A DNA stretch of 64,000 nt from Chamaecrista fasciculata (taxonomy: Eukaryota > Streptophyta > Magnoliopsida > Fabales > Fabaceae), in assembly GCA_003254925.1 (NCBI GenBank), contig QANZ01010589.1, positions 23,005-87,004 on the forward strand. The letters are read 5' to 3'. The notes under the pieces were generated by a model, which saw only the letters and a program-made list of their open reading frames with translations, was not told where the DNA came from and searched no databases. The position numbers and the translations under genes were made by a program. Shown here in pieces: positions 28,634-40,065 of this stretch. The first letter of the stretch is position 1. The number at the start of each line of letters is the position of its first letter.

Positions 28634-29780
28634 GGCCAAAGTGCAATATTGGTCCTATAAGTTTGCATGAGTTCCCAAATCAGTCCTATAAGTTTTTTCG
28701 TCTCAGATTTGGTCCCATAAGTTTGAAAAATTCTCACCGTTAGTCCTATCGATATTTCCGTTAAATTTTTTCCGTTAATGCTGATGTGGCATGATGACTG
28801 GAATATTGAAGTGGCAAAATGGATTGAAATGGGACCATACTGCAACAAATATTAATATTGTGGATGTATTTAGTGAATTTGACGGACAGGGATTTTAAAG
28901 TACATGGTTGAATGAATTTCAATGAATGAATGAATTTCAATTTCAATTTCAATGACCAGCTCCTACATTCATTATCATTTATCAGTAAGCAGTATATTGT
29001 GTGGTTAGAGGAATAGTCTCGCTACTGACACTTTGTGATGGAAGGAAACAAATTTAAAGCTCTCTTTCTTTTCTTCGGCATTGTAAACCACGTGGGAAGC
29101 AACCATGTCCCAGTATGCTCCATTTTATGTTTTGGCTTGCTCTGGTATATCTTTATGCTACTTATGCCCATGGGGACGCCTAAAGTCCCATATAGAACAC
29201 CTGGTGAGGGGACCTGGCAGTGGGTTGATCTATGGAATGCCCTTGTAAGTCGTTAATGTGAACATCTATTTTCCTTTAGATTTAAATCATTTTTATAGAG
29301 TTATTCTTTTTGAAGAAACCTGTTGAGTGGTTGGATGCAGTATCGAACCCTAACGGACAGGGATTTGAAGCTTCAAAAAGTATAGAAAGATTTTGGAGGT
29401 GTGATATAGGAGGAGAACTTGAAGATGAAGAAGAAAGATGAGAACTTGAAGAAGAAGAAGAAGAGTGATATAGGATATAGCGAGAAGAAAGATCGAAGAA
29501 GTCTTGGCAGTGATTTTAACATAGTCCTCCGTCAAATTCACTAAATACATCCATAATATTAATATTTGTTGCAGTATGGTCCCATTTCAATTCACTTTGC
29601 CACTTCAATATCCCAGTCATCATGCCACATCAGCATTAACGGAAAAAATTTAACGGAAATATCGATAGGACTAACGGTGAGAATTTTTCAAACTTATGGG
29701 ACCAAATCTGAGACGAAAAAACTTATAGGACTGATTTGGGAACTCATGCAAACTTATAGGACCAATATTGCACTTTGGCC
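28634..29780. mobile_element. Pack-MULE-like Mutator element with captured host sequence
   Basis: Two long terminal inverted repeats of about 250 bp (28634-28887 and 29527-29780) are near-identical. The outer tips read GGCCAAAGTGCAATATTGG and its complement. The 9-base sequence TTAATTTTG is directly repeated immediately outside both ends (28625-28633 and 29781-29789), the target-site duplication expected of Mutator-like elements. No transposase is encoded. The 640-base interior is not TIR-like and contains host-derived coding sequence (see 29038-29256). The interior also has GAA-rich repeats at 29405-29470. Confidence 0.9.
29038..29256 (+). pseudogene. Captured fragment of a ClpR2-like gene inside the Pack-MULE
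   Basis: An ORF from ATG 29038 to the stop at 29256 includes, at about 29163-29246, [20 protein letters not shown] followed by LWNAL. This matches the beginning of the mature domain of the inactive plastid Clp protease subunit ClpR2 (family form: xPIGTPxVPYRxxxEGTWQW). Directly after WNAL the DNA reads GTAAGT, a canonical splice donor, at the point where family proteins continue YRERxIFIGQ. So genomic DNA with an exon end and intron start was probably captured. The upstream 40 codons are not recognised and may be intron or unrelated. It cannot produce a functional Clp subunit. Confidence 0.75.
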
Positions 29781-29789
29781 TTAATTTTG

Positions 29790-30703
29790 TTTATTTCTGC
29801 ATCATCATACATAATGTGACAATCATGCAAATTTAGATATGATTTTCTTTTACAATTATTATCGATATACTAAAGATAATTATTATGTTTGGAACATGAT
29901 TGAGCATTAAATTTCGATACTTATTTGAATCAAAATAATGTCGTTTGAAAAACATGAACTTTTTTCTAATAGACTTTATTTTCGTTTATTAATAGATATT
30001 AATTTTGATTGGAACTATATTGAGATTTATTAATAACGTAGTAGAATAGGAGTTGATTAATAATGTAATAGAATAGAAAGTTTCACATCAAAGAGTTGTT
30101 TTCTTGTCAAATTTCTTCAAAAACAACAAGAAAACAAAATTAGAGAAGACTTTTTTCTCAATCTTGGATTTGTCTAGAAAATATGGGTTAGTTATTGGAT
30201 ATTAAAATTAAAATTTTTAAATATCTATTTTTTTAATAAATATTAGACAATTCAGTCATTAAAGTGTTATCTCTTAAGGCTAAATAATTAATAGATATAA
30301 ACAAAATTATAAAAGAAATCATATATTTTTANTATGTGTCGTGTGTGTCGTATGAGTATCGGATACGAACACGTGTTTGACACGGTGACATGCCTTCGAA
30401 ATGAAGTGTCTATACTTCATAGATTGTAGTTAAGGATTTAAAGCAAGAACAAACAATAAAGTCAATCAAATTGTAAAACTCTAATGATTGATAGGAAATA
30501 ACGGGAAATTCTAAAATACAACTTAGAATTTGCATAGAATTGCAATATGATATAATCTTGATTTTTCAAATAATTTAATGTTGAGAAATAATAGAAAAGA
30601 TAAATTTAACTAATCAAAAATATATATATTTAAGACTACATTATTAGTTGTATGAATGTAACGAGTTATATCTAGACTAACTCCTAAATAAATATTTAGC
30701 ATA
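29790..30703. other. AT-rich intergenic DNA
   Basis: No gene seen. One N stands at 30332 within a short GTGTCGTGTGTGTCGTATG stretch reminiscent of terminal sequence of plant retroelements; too short to classify. Confidence 0.4.
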
Positions 30704-30712
30704 AAAATAAAA

Positions 30713-31110
30713 GGCTAAAGTGCACTTTTGGTCCCATAACTTTGACAAAGGTTTCAATTTGGTCCATAACTTTTTTTGTTGCAATTTTAGTCTCATAACT
30801 TCTGAAAACGTCTCATTGTTGGTCCAAAGCTGATTTCCATCCATCCCATAACTTCACCCATATTTGTGACGTCATCATCCAACTCAGTCAGTCATATCAT
30901 CTTTAACGGCAGATAATGAATGGAAATCAGTATTGGGGCCTACGGTGAGACGTTTTCAAAAGTTATGAGACCAGAATTGCAACAAAAAAATTTATGGGAC
31001 CAAATTGAGACTTTTGCCAAAGTTATGAGACCAAAATTGCAACAAAAAAAGTTATGAGACCAAATTGAAACCTTTGTTAAAGTTATGGGGACCAAACGTA
31101 CACTTTAGCC
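30713..31110. mobile_element. Mutator-type MITE with perfect 9-bp target duplication
   Basis: A 398-bp fold-back. The left end GGCTAAAGTGCACTTTTGG mirrors the right end CGTACACTTTAGCC, and the mirrored arms continue inward for over 100 bases with repeated 'GGTCCCATAACTTT' blocks. AAAATAAAA is present immediately outside each end (30704-30712 and 31111-31119). The tip is related to that of the Pack-MULE 1 kb upstream. No coding capacity is seen. Confidence 0.9.
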
Positions 31111-31119
31111 AAAATAAAA

Positions 31120-32006
31120 GTTTGAAGCGAAAATGGTCGTTTTACCCAAAAAAAATTTCTTGGATTAGATTAGAGCAAGGTGACGTGAGCATGAGCATTT
31201 GGCAATTGTGGTGTAACATGGGTTAGAATGAGAATTCTGAGTTGAATCTGGAATGGGTTGGATTGGGTTGCATCTTTCCCTTTTCCATTGTATGTGTGGA
31301 TATAGAAAGAAAATTTAGGAATTGAATGGATGAATTGAAAGATGGGCCAACATCAACCTGGCAAGCAGGCAAGTGAAGTAAGTGAGCAGTGAGGGACGAA
31401 AAAGAAAAGAGAAAAAGCAAAACAAAGCAAAGCAGGCAGGCAGGTGGGTGACGCAGGAAAGCGCAGCGACTCTCAACGCCCTAAGAACAAGAATCTGATT
31501 ACACCACATCACCTAATAAATCTCCCTCTTTTGTTAATTTCCCAATTTGGTCAACCTCCTCACGCACTCCAAACTGGAAAGCCCAGGGTCAAAACAGTAA
31601 TCAAACATGGTGGGCTCTCATTTCGTGTGTATCAAAGTTGAAATAGGTAAGACCCACATTTCGCAGAGAACACAACTCACAGAACAGAAGAGAAAAAAGT
31701 GGAGCTTTAAACCTCAAAACACCACTCATTTTGACCTCTTTATTCCTTCCCCTCTCCTAAACAAAGCCTTCTTCATATTTCATCTCTCTCCCTCACAACC
31801 CAATTCTCAGCGCAAAGGGAAAAACAAAAAATTAAAAAATAAAAAATTTGGAATAAAAATTAAAAATTAAAAAAAAAGAAATACAAAACCAACTTTGGCT
31901 GAGAAAAGAGGAAAAGGGGATCGTAGCAATCTTTTGCAGCAGAAGAAGGCGTATCGTTTCGTTTTGCGATTAGATCAGACGATTGAGAAAACAAGAGGTG
32001 AAAAAG
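31120..32006. promoter_or_regulatory. SRPK promoter and leader region
   Basis: Sequence just upstream of the kinase start. It has a purine-rich tract with CAGGCAGGCAGG at about 31433-31444 and a pyrimidine-rich leader from about 31730. No defined motif or transcription start can be assigned. Confidence 0.4.
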
Positions 32007-35000
32007 ATGTCGTGCTCGTCGTCGTCGGGCTCCGAGGAAGATGATGAAGGCTTCGAATCCTATAGGAAAGGAGGCTATCATGCCGTCAGGATCGCCGATC
32101 AGTTCGCCGGCGGGAGGTATATAGCACAGAGGAAGCTCGGTTGGGGTCAGTTCTCAACTGTCTGGCTTGCTTACGATACTCGCACCTCTGTACGTGTCGT
32201 GATCCTTACTCTCCTTTTGTTTATTTTGTTTCAATTTGCTCATTTATCATCTCCTGCAGATGGACTGTTTTAAGTTTCTCCGATTGATTTGGCGTGTGAT
32301 TTGTGTTCTAGATGTGAGGTTTTTCTTTTGAGATTTCCGCTCAGTGCAATCGGTTATAAATCTATTGGAGTAATGCAGCTGCAAAAGCCTATTTTATTTT
32401 GTGTGTATTTCTTACGTATTGCTTTCGAGATCGTCGATTATCGTTTCCTTCTTCTGAAACCTCCTTGATACACATTCCGAGATATGTAGATTGATCCTTT
32501 CTTTCTTCTGTCGTTGTTAATAACGGCTTGTTGTATCTTTATGGCTTTTGTTGTCTTATTCTATCCCATGGTATCCTTTCTCAGAATGAATCGAATTTAG
32601 ATGTATATGGATAGCTCGACAATATCGTTTTCTTCCCTGGTCACGAGTTTTGGCTAACCTTCTTTTCTTCACCGGTGTATTATCCACAAGTGTAAAAAAT
32701 ACACAAACCTGGGATCTGCTGGCTAGAGTCTGTCTATTTGCAGCAACACATGTGTCTCTTCTGTTTGTTTTTTATAGGCTGATGATGTTTACTTGGGATT
32801 TGTGTATATTATGTTCCTTTCTCATGACAATGCTTGGTATCTTTGGTATCTAGAATATAAATCTTGTTGGATTGCGCATTCAGTGAGCTGTATATGGAAA
32901 CAATGACGCTCTCAATCCTGCATCATTGTTAGAATGTTAAGTGTCTTTATATGTACAAGCATTATCTTCATGGATTCAACTTCTTCTTCTTATGCTTCGA
33001 TAAATCTCTCGTTATATGTTGCTTAATAGTTGAAATTAAAGAAGGGGAAGAAGAGAGAGAGAAACGCCCAAAAGACCAAAAAAAAGATAGATGAGATAAA
33101 GTTCTAAATTGCATAACTCACAAACACTCTCTGTGGTCTGGGAGGGGCACTTCCGCTGTCAAGTACAACCTGCAGCACATTATTACTAGAGTTAACTTTA
33201 CCATTATACTTTACTCATCTGCTTTCCTCATGTAATTATTTTTAATTGGAATCAGAAAAGTAGAAAACAAGATAAATAACATATTTCTAAATTTCATACC
33301 ACATATACAATCAGTTACTCAATCAATGGTGGCCTTTTTCCCCTTCTTGGATGGATCTGCATTTTCTTTTAAAATCTTTTATGACTTTTTGTTTCTGGTT
33401 TTCAGACATATGTTGCTCTTAAGATTCAGAAAAGTGCAGCCCAGTTTGCTCAGGCCGCGCTTCATGAGATCGATGTTCTTTCCTATGTGGCTGATGGTGA
33501 CCCTTCAAATTCAAAGTGTGTTGTCCACTTGATTGACCACTTCAAACACACAGGTCCAAATGGGCAGCACCTTTGTATGGTCCTTGAGTTTCTTGGTGAT
33601 AGTTTGCTTCGTCTGATCAGATACAATCGTTACAAAGGCCTTCCATTAAATAAAGTTAGGGAGATTTGCAAATGCATTTTGATTGGTCTGGATTACTTGC
33701 ATAGAGAACTAGGTCTAATCCACACTGATCTAAAACCTGAAAATATTCTTCTCTTTTCCTCAATTGATGCTGCTAAAGATCCTGTTAGATCTGGACTTTC
33801 TCCGATCCTAGAAAGGCCTGAGGGAAACCCAACTAGTGGAGTTACTAGTCTTATTGAGAAAAGGTTGAAAAGAAGAGCACGAAGAGCAGTTGCTAAGATA
33901 TCTGAAAAACGTTCTTCAATGGGAGGAACAGTAGAAGCTCAGAAGTCTGATAGAAATGTCAACGGGATTGATATGAGATGCAAGATAGTAGACTTTGGAA
34001 ATGCATGTTGGGCTGATAAGCAGATTGCAGAAGAAATCCAGACAAGGCAGTACCGAGCTCCTGAAGTAATTCTGCAGACTGGTTATTCCTTCTCAGTTGA
34101 CATGTGGTCTTTTGCTTGTACTGCATTTGAGCTTGCTACCGGTGATATGATGTTTACCCCTAAAGGTGGACAAGGCTTTAGTGAGGATGAGGTATGATGA
34201 TTTTTTTCATATGATATTACAGTTAAAATCTGTCATAAAATTTGTTCATGGAAAAAAATTATGAATATTGTTTCAGCAACTTCATTACTGCAGATTTACT
34301 TGACACTACTGTGAGATTAAAATTTCATCTATTGTATATTCGGCAACTGGGTTAACTCAAATTCTTCAGATTTAAAATGTGATCGTATACAATAAAACTT
34401 ATGGATTAACTAAAATTAGTTATGAGCTGTCTTCAAGCTAGAAGAACCTCGCAGTTACACTGTCTGAAATTTGTTAAAAAATTAGATCAATGCTTTTTGC
34501 CCTTTTCTTTTTCTTTGGCAAATTGAATTACCCTCATGTTTGTCTTATATATATAAATTAAAATAAATGTACTATTGATTATCACATATATTGTGTCTAT
34601 GATTGGAGTTGGTCAGATAATGGGGGAACTAAATATATAAAAAGATACTTGGAGAAAACTGGAGTTACTAGTGTAATAACTTGTCTCATTCACCTGGCCT
34701 TTTTTAAGTATCCTGCTCTGGTTGTTGGCTCCTTGTGACTACCTGGATAAGAAGATGGTCATATGTTACTGAATTGATTATATATTTCATTGCATGGTTG
34801 TATACTCGTATCTATCTGTGATCCGTTTGCTGAGGATAATTAACACACAGATGGATTGGAGAAGGTATCCTTCACTAACATACTGTTTATCTGTATACTA
34901 GTGCATTAAAAGATAACTAATACTGTGACAGATAAACAGCTATCATACGAACTAAACCTGATCATACATATTTGCATAACTACACAATATTGGAATTGAA

Positions 35001-35805
35001 ACATTTGAACTCAATTACTTATAGGATGCAGCGGATAACGCCACTAAATTCACAATCCTGTTCGAAAAAGTGTGTTTTATTGACAACATATGTATGGGCT
35101 TTCTGTTTGATTCATGGCATTACCAATAATTGAACCTTAGGCTTCATGCTATCATAGTACTTCTGTGGATGCATTTGCCATTGTATCTGGCGTTTGAATA
35201 TTCTCTAGTGCTTTCAGTCAAAAGAGTGGGATGAAAAAGGAAATACTATTTTATTTTTCACAAACCCGTAAGCTTCAGTTGTCACTGAATGAACTTGGAA
35301 AAAGCAAGTTTCAAACCCTTCATATTGTTTATTAGAATGACAAAACTATGTAATGTGGTTTCAGGATCACCTTGCCATGATGATGGAACTCCTTGGAAAA
35401 ATGCCGCGAAAGGTGAGTTACATTCCTGTTGTCTTAGTGTAGTTCTTGAAAAACTGTTTGGGCATATCTAATGCTTGAGTTCAGGTTGCTATCTCCGGAG
35501 CACGATCCAAGGACTACTTTGACAGACATGGAGATCTAAAACGGATTCGGAGGCTAAAATTCTGGCCGCTGGATAAATTGTTGATCGAACGGTACAAATT
35601 TTCAGAGAATGATGCGAGGGAGTTCTCGGACTTTCTTATACCTCTTCTTGATTTCACACCAGAGAACAGGCCAACTGCACAGCAATGCTTACAACACCCA
35701 TGGCTCACTGGCATGGAGTCGTCTCCAAATGAAAAGAGAAATGAATCGAGTGTGGAAAAGGTTAGCGTGGGGATGAGCAACCTTAAAATCAAGGTAGGGA
35801 AGTGA
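32007..35805 (+). CDS. SRPK: SR-protein-specific kinase (SRPK, plant group II)
   Basis: Four exons, 32007-32189, 33406-34191, 35365-35412 and 35485-35805, sum to 1338 nt, or 445 aa. The N-terminal Ser/acidic stretch is followed by the SRPK-typical entry YHAVRIADQFAGGRYIAQRK. The glycine loop LGWGQFSTVW and VALK (Lys 67) are intact. The catalytic loop IHTDLKPEN has Asp 169, and metal-binding VDFG has Asp 257. RQYRAPEV, SVDMWSFACTAFELATGD and the C-terminal PLLDFTPENRPTAQQCLQHPW complete the kinase. The spacer between the lobes is only about 80 residues and basic (KRLKRRARRA), far shorter than in animal SRPK1, as usual for plant group II. SRPKs phosphorylate Arg-Ser dipeptides of SR splicing factors in cytosol and nucleus. 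Introns 1 and 2 are each about 1.2 kb. Confidence 0.94.
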
Positions 35806-36939
35806 AGGAGAGAAAGGTGTTCCACGTTCAACACTTTCAAGTCCATCCTTCCACATTAGTAATTACTGGTTGTGTTTTATCTTTGGCTTTCTTGTTCGAT
35901 TTTTTCAATAAGATTTTTATATATATATATATATATTGGTTTAACTATAAAGATGTAAAGAATTAAAGAATTTTGTGAAGAAAATGACATCGTTCAGAGA
36001 TTTACTGACACAAGAATTTTTATTCTCCACGTGATTTAGTTCCTGCTGATGTTTTCTCAAATGAAGTTGTCGCAGCACACAAGGAATTTGTCAAAGAGCG
36101 AAAGATATAAAGGAAATACGACTTGGTCTATGATGACGGTTTCGTGTGGTATAAAAATTTTACTGGAATAGTTTAGACCAGTAGGAGTACGCATTACCAG
36201 GGCCCAGGCTAAAGATATGGGTGTGTTTGGATTATAAGTATGGAATGAAATGATAATTTTATGTAATGAAATGGTAATGAGAAAATTATGTAATGAAAAT
36301 GGTGTTTGGATTAGTTTGAGATGTAATGAAAAAAATATGATGTGAAATTATGAAAAAGGGTATGTAATGATGGTGGTTAGTTGAAATAATTATATGGGTT
36401 TTTTTAAATTGTATAGGGGTAGAATTGATAATTGATAATGGAATAAGATAGAAATAAAAAAAAATGATATTTTGACTTTTTGGTTGTGGTTGTTATGAAA
36501 TGAAATGGTAATGAAATTGTCTTGGAATTTGTGCTAAAGGTGAATATTTGTAATGAAGGTTGGAGTTGCTTTATGTAATGAAATGAAAGGACCAAAATGT
36601 AAATAACATGAAAATTTTAAAAACCTTCTATTTGGTCCACGATTTTATATCGATTCAACGAATCGGTCCTTACGAAGTGAAATGTGTGTCTCTGCCTGTA
36701 AAAAATCGTATTCATCAACGATTGGGTCTCTCTCTTTTAAATTCAATGACCAAAAAATAAATTCAAGGATCAAAATAGAATAATCTTTACAAATTTGTGG
36801 ACCAAATAATTTATCTTCAACTAACAACAAATTATTATTCAAAATTTGATACATAATTTCAACAGTATACTGTATATTAAAAAATAAGATAATTATTTGA
36901 AAAAATAATTTATTTGAAAGATTACTTTTTTAATTTTTT

Positions 36940-37370
36940 ATACTACTAAAAATATTACCCATATATATACTAGAGAAGAGACCAAAATATATATTTTTTG
37001 GGTATGAATTATATATTTTTCTAATAATTTTTTCAGTTGTTGAACTACAAAAAATATTACCCATATATATACTGGAGGAGAGATCAACATGTTTTTTTTT
37101 TTGTATGAATTATATATTTTTTCTCATGACTGGTTTTGAATATTGTATACTACAAAAAATATTATCCTTATATATACCGGAGGAGATACCAAATTGTAAA
37201 TTTTTAGGGATTGAATTATATATTTTTTCCTGTTACTATTTTTGTATTTTGTTTTTATATTTTTACATCACAAAAAATATTACCGTATAAACTGGCAGAG
37301 GGACTAAAATGTACATTTTTGGGGTTTGAATTATTTTATTTTAAATTTTGACACTAGAAAATATTACTAA
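36940..37370. repeat. Diverged tandem repeat, unit about 100 bp
   Basis: The phrase AAAAATATTACC recurs at about 36946, 37049, 37153, 37271 and in shortened form near 37355. Each is followed by ATATATA..CTGGAGGAGAGA-like sequence and then TGAATTATATATTTTTT. Spacing is 85-118 bases. Copies are strongly diverged. Confidence 0.6.
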
Positions 37371-38763
37371 TTCAATTCAGAAAATAGAAGAAGGATTACC
37401 AATATATCAAAAATTGTATAGTTTGATTACTCATATATTGATTTGTTGAGTTGGTATAATTCCAAGGACTAAAATAATTTTTTTTATGTAAATTAATATA
37501 TTTATATATAATATAACATATTTATAAAATAAAAAAATTTATATATTATTATATATATAATATAATATATGTATAAATATATTATAATTATAATATATAT
37601 ATATATGTATGTGAGAGAGAGAGGGGTATGAGTAAGAAAAAGAAAAAAAAATAGTAAGAAATGATGAATGGAGAGAGAAAGTTGCAAGTGTAATAAATGA
37701 ATTTACCATTTTGCCAAATAACTATTTTATATTTGTATTAGAGTATAGGTAATTATAGGTATTTAAGTAGGGGTATATTAGTAATTGGGTATGAAAAATG
37801 TAATGAAATGATATTGTAATGAAATAATATTTTTGTAATGAGTTTGTAATTAAAAACAACCAGCCGTATTGTACTGTAGATCAAGTTATTTATTTAAAAA
37901 TTGAGATAATAAATTTATATTAGATTTATAACCAATTCTCAAACACAAAAATAATCGAGTTTGGAATTTATATCAAGTTTACTTAATGGCATATCACATT
38001 TAAATACTATAGACTTTATCTATTTATTTTCAAATTATTTTATTGGACAAAATTTTAAAAAAGTATAATCATAATTACTAAAACAAATTAAGGTATTAAA
38101 CATCTCAAAGCATTTTGGGTTGGTCTAAAAATTTTTGTACGACCGGAGTTTTATTAATTTGATTTCAAGGATTTAATAATAATTAAGGATCTTTATCTTC
38201 TTTTGTGTAAGTGTGTTATATGAGAATCACACTCCATTAGATTGGTCTCGTAGTTCAATTTTAAATGCTTAATATTAATTAAGTTAGAGTATGTAGCAAA
38301 AGTTGGTTGGCTGATATGGGTGAAAAACTGAAAACTTTTCAACGCCAAAGTCAAACCATAGTCCATGTTTCTTTTTTCCTAGTCATAATATCTCCAACAA
38401 CTTTTTATAACAAGAATAAAAATGTGTTTTTAAGGTATATGTTAAGGTTTCTTTTAATTGATTAAGTGAGTTTTCAAACATTAAAAGTTATCTTTTAAAT
38501 GAATTTTTGTAGATTTTAAGATATAAGATGCTCTATTAACCAATCAAAAGAAATTTTAAAATGTGCTCTAAAGATATAAATCCTTTTATTTATACCTACT
38601 GTGTCTGCCAACTGTCACCCTTTCTTTTCCTATTTGTGTTACTATTTCCTCGTCTCTCTCCCAAAACACGATCAGGTCTGCAATCTGCATGGATAATAAT
38701 AACAATTATGATTAATTAATTCGTCAAGTTAACTCTCATTATGTTACTTATTTATATTAATTA

Positions 38764-39037
38764 CTCCCTCCGGTTCTGAATATCTGGTGTTTTAGAAAAT
38801 TATTTTTGTTCCAAAATATCTGATGTTTTATAAATTCAAGAGAGCATTAATTATTTTTTTACCATTCTACCCATATTAAATATAGTAGAGTTATAAATGT
38901 ATAAACATTTTCCAAGTAATTTAATAGGGATAGTTTAGTCATTTTATTTCATTTTTTTCTTCATTCTATGTTGGCTAATCATTTCCTTAATCTGTGTGTA
39001 TAAACCTTAAACACCAGATATATAGAACCGGAGGGAG
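38764..39037. mobile_element. Stowaway-type MITE (Tc1/mariner)
   Basis: A 274-bp element whose ends are CTCCCTCCGGTTCTGAATAT on the left and the inverted TATATAGAACCGGAGGGAG on the right, with CTGGTGTTT also mirrored. The terminal CTCCCTCCG is the classic Stowaway signature, and the dinucleotide TA flanks both ends (38762-38763, 39038-39039). No coding sequence. Confidence 0.92.
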
Positions 39038-40065
39038 TATTGTCGTTTCAGTCACACGTCATCGAAACTATTTATGTGAATGCTCGCAGCTCAAGACTTG
39101 AAAGTTGATAACATTACAAAGATGTCGGATCGCTTGTCTTTTGTGCTCATTAAAAAAATTAATGTAGACTTATGTAAGAGTACATGATATTTAGATTTAT
39201 TGATTATTAATTATCTTACAAAAGTTTTTTTTTTTCAAATAATAGTAGTACTACTTCTCAAACTGAAATGTTTATGGCTGCAATGAAAGCTAGTCGACAA
39301 TTAGAAATTTCGACCAATAAAAAGACAATTAGTGTTCGAAGTCGAAACTGTTCCATGTACGAACGAAGCCCTACCTTTCATCTTCCCCTAATTTGCTCAG
39401 ACATCAATTATTAATGGTGACAATTCACAAGTGCACTCATCCATTAATCTTCCACAACTAACGAAATTAGGTTTGCCCGTTAATCTGACTCTAAAAAATA
39501 ACTCTGACAAAAAAGGAGGTTCATTAATTCCTGCCACTAGTGGCCCACTTTTCAAATTATCTGATTCTATAAAAAAAAAATGGATTTTTTGCTGGAAAAT
39601 GAATTTTTACAACATGGGTTTTTAATTTCTTTTGAGGAGAGATTTTTTCTTTAAAGAAGTCCACATCGTTAGTTAATTATAGTGCAGATCAATTAATTGA
39701 ACTTGTAATTACCCGGTAAATACTGAAGCAGCAGAGAGCACCATCATCACCATGCATTACTCACGTTACAGCAATTTGAGTACAAGGAAAAGCTGTTGAA
39801 TTGATTGCATATTTCTATCTAAACTCAAAGTTTAGTAGTCAATTACAATGACACACGACTTTATACTGAAAGAAATAATGCAAACAGCTAACTACCTAAA
39901 TTTACATTTACTCCCTGCAAATTCATTACAAAACCAAAGAACAAAAAGATAAATGCCATTATGTTTTAAAAAAAAAATCCATGGTTCCTTCCTACCTCAG
40001 CTACCAACTTCTATCACAGTAGCAATCACCACCCAGTCAATCCAATTATCAATGTCATGTAAACA

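Larger units (their letters stand above)
35806..40065. other. 4.2 kb AT-rich intergenic region
   Basis: No supported gene. It has the SRPK 3' UTR with a (TA)n run at 35920-35936, scattered TAATGAAATG repeats at 36240-36600 and 37795-37850, diverged tandem repeats at 36940-37370, very AT-rich DNA at 37490-37610 and a Stowaway MITE at 38764-39037. Short open frames here are noise. Confidence 0.5.

Noticed and set aside
28582-29784. Two small open frames with nearly the same protein (88 and 72 aa) on opposite strands
   Set aside because: They are translations of the two terminal inverted repeats of the Pack-MULE, not genes.
31444-31870. Small open frames in the SRPK leader
   Set aside because: Low-complexity, poorly conserved-looking translations in a purine/pyrimidine-rich leader; no start context support.
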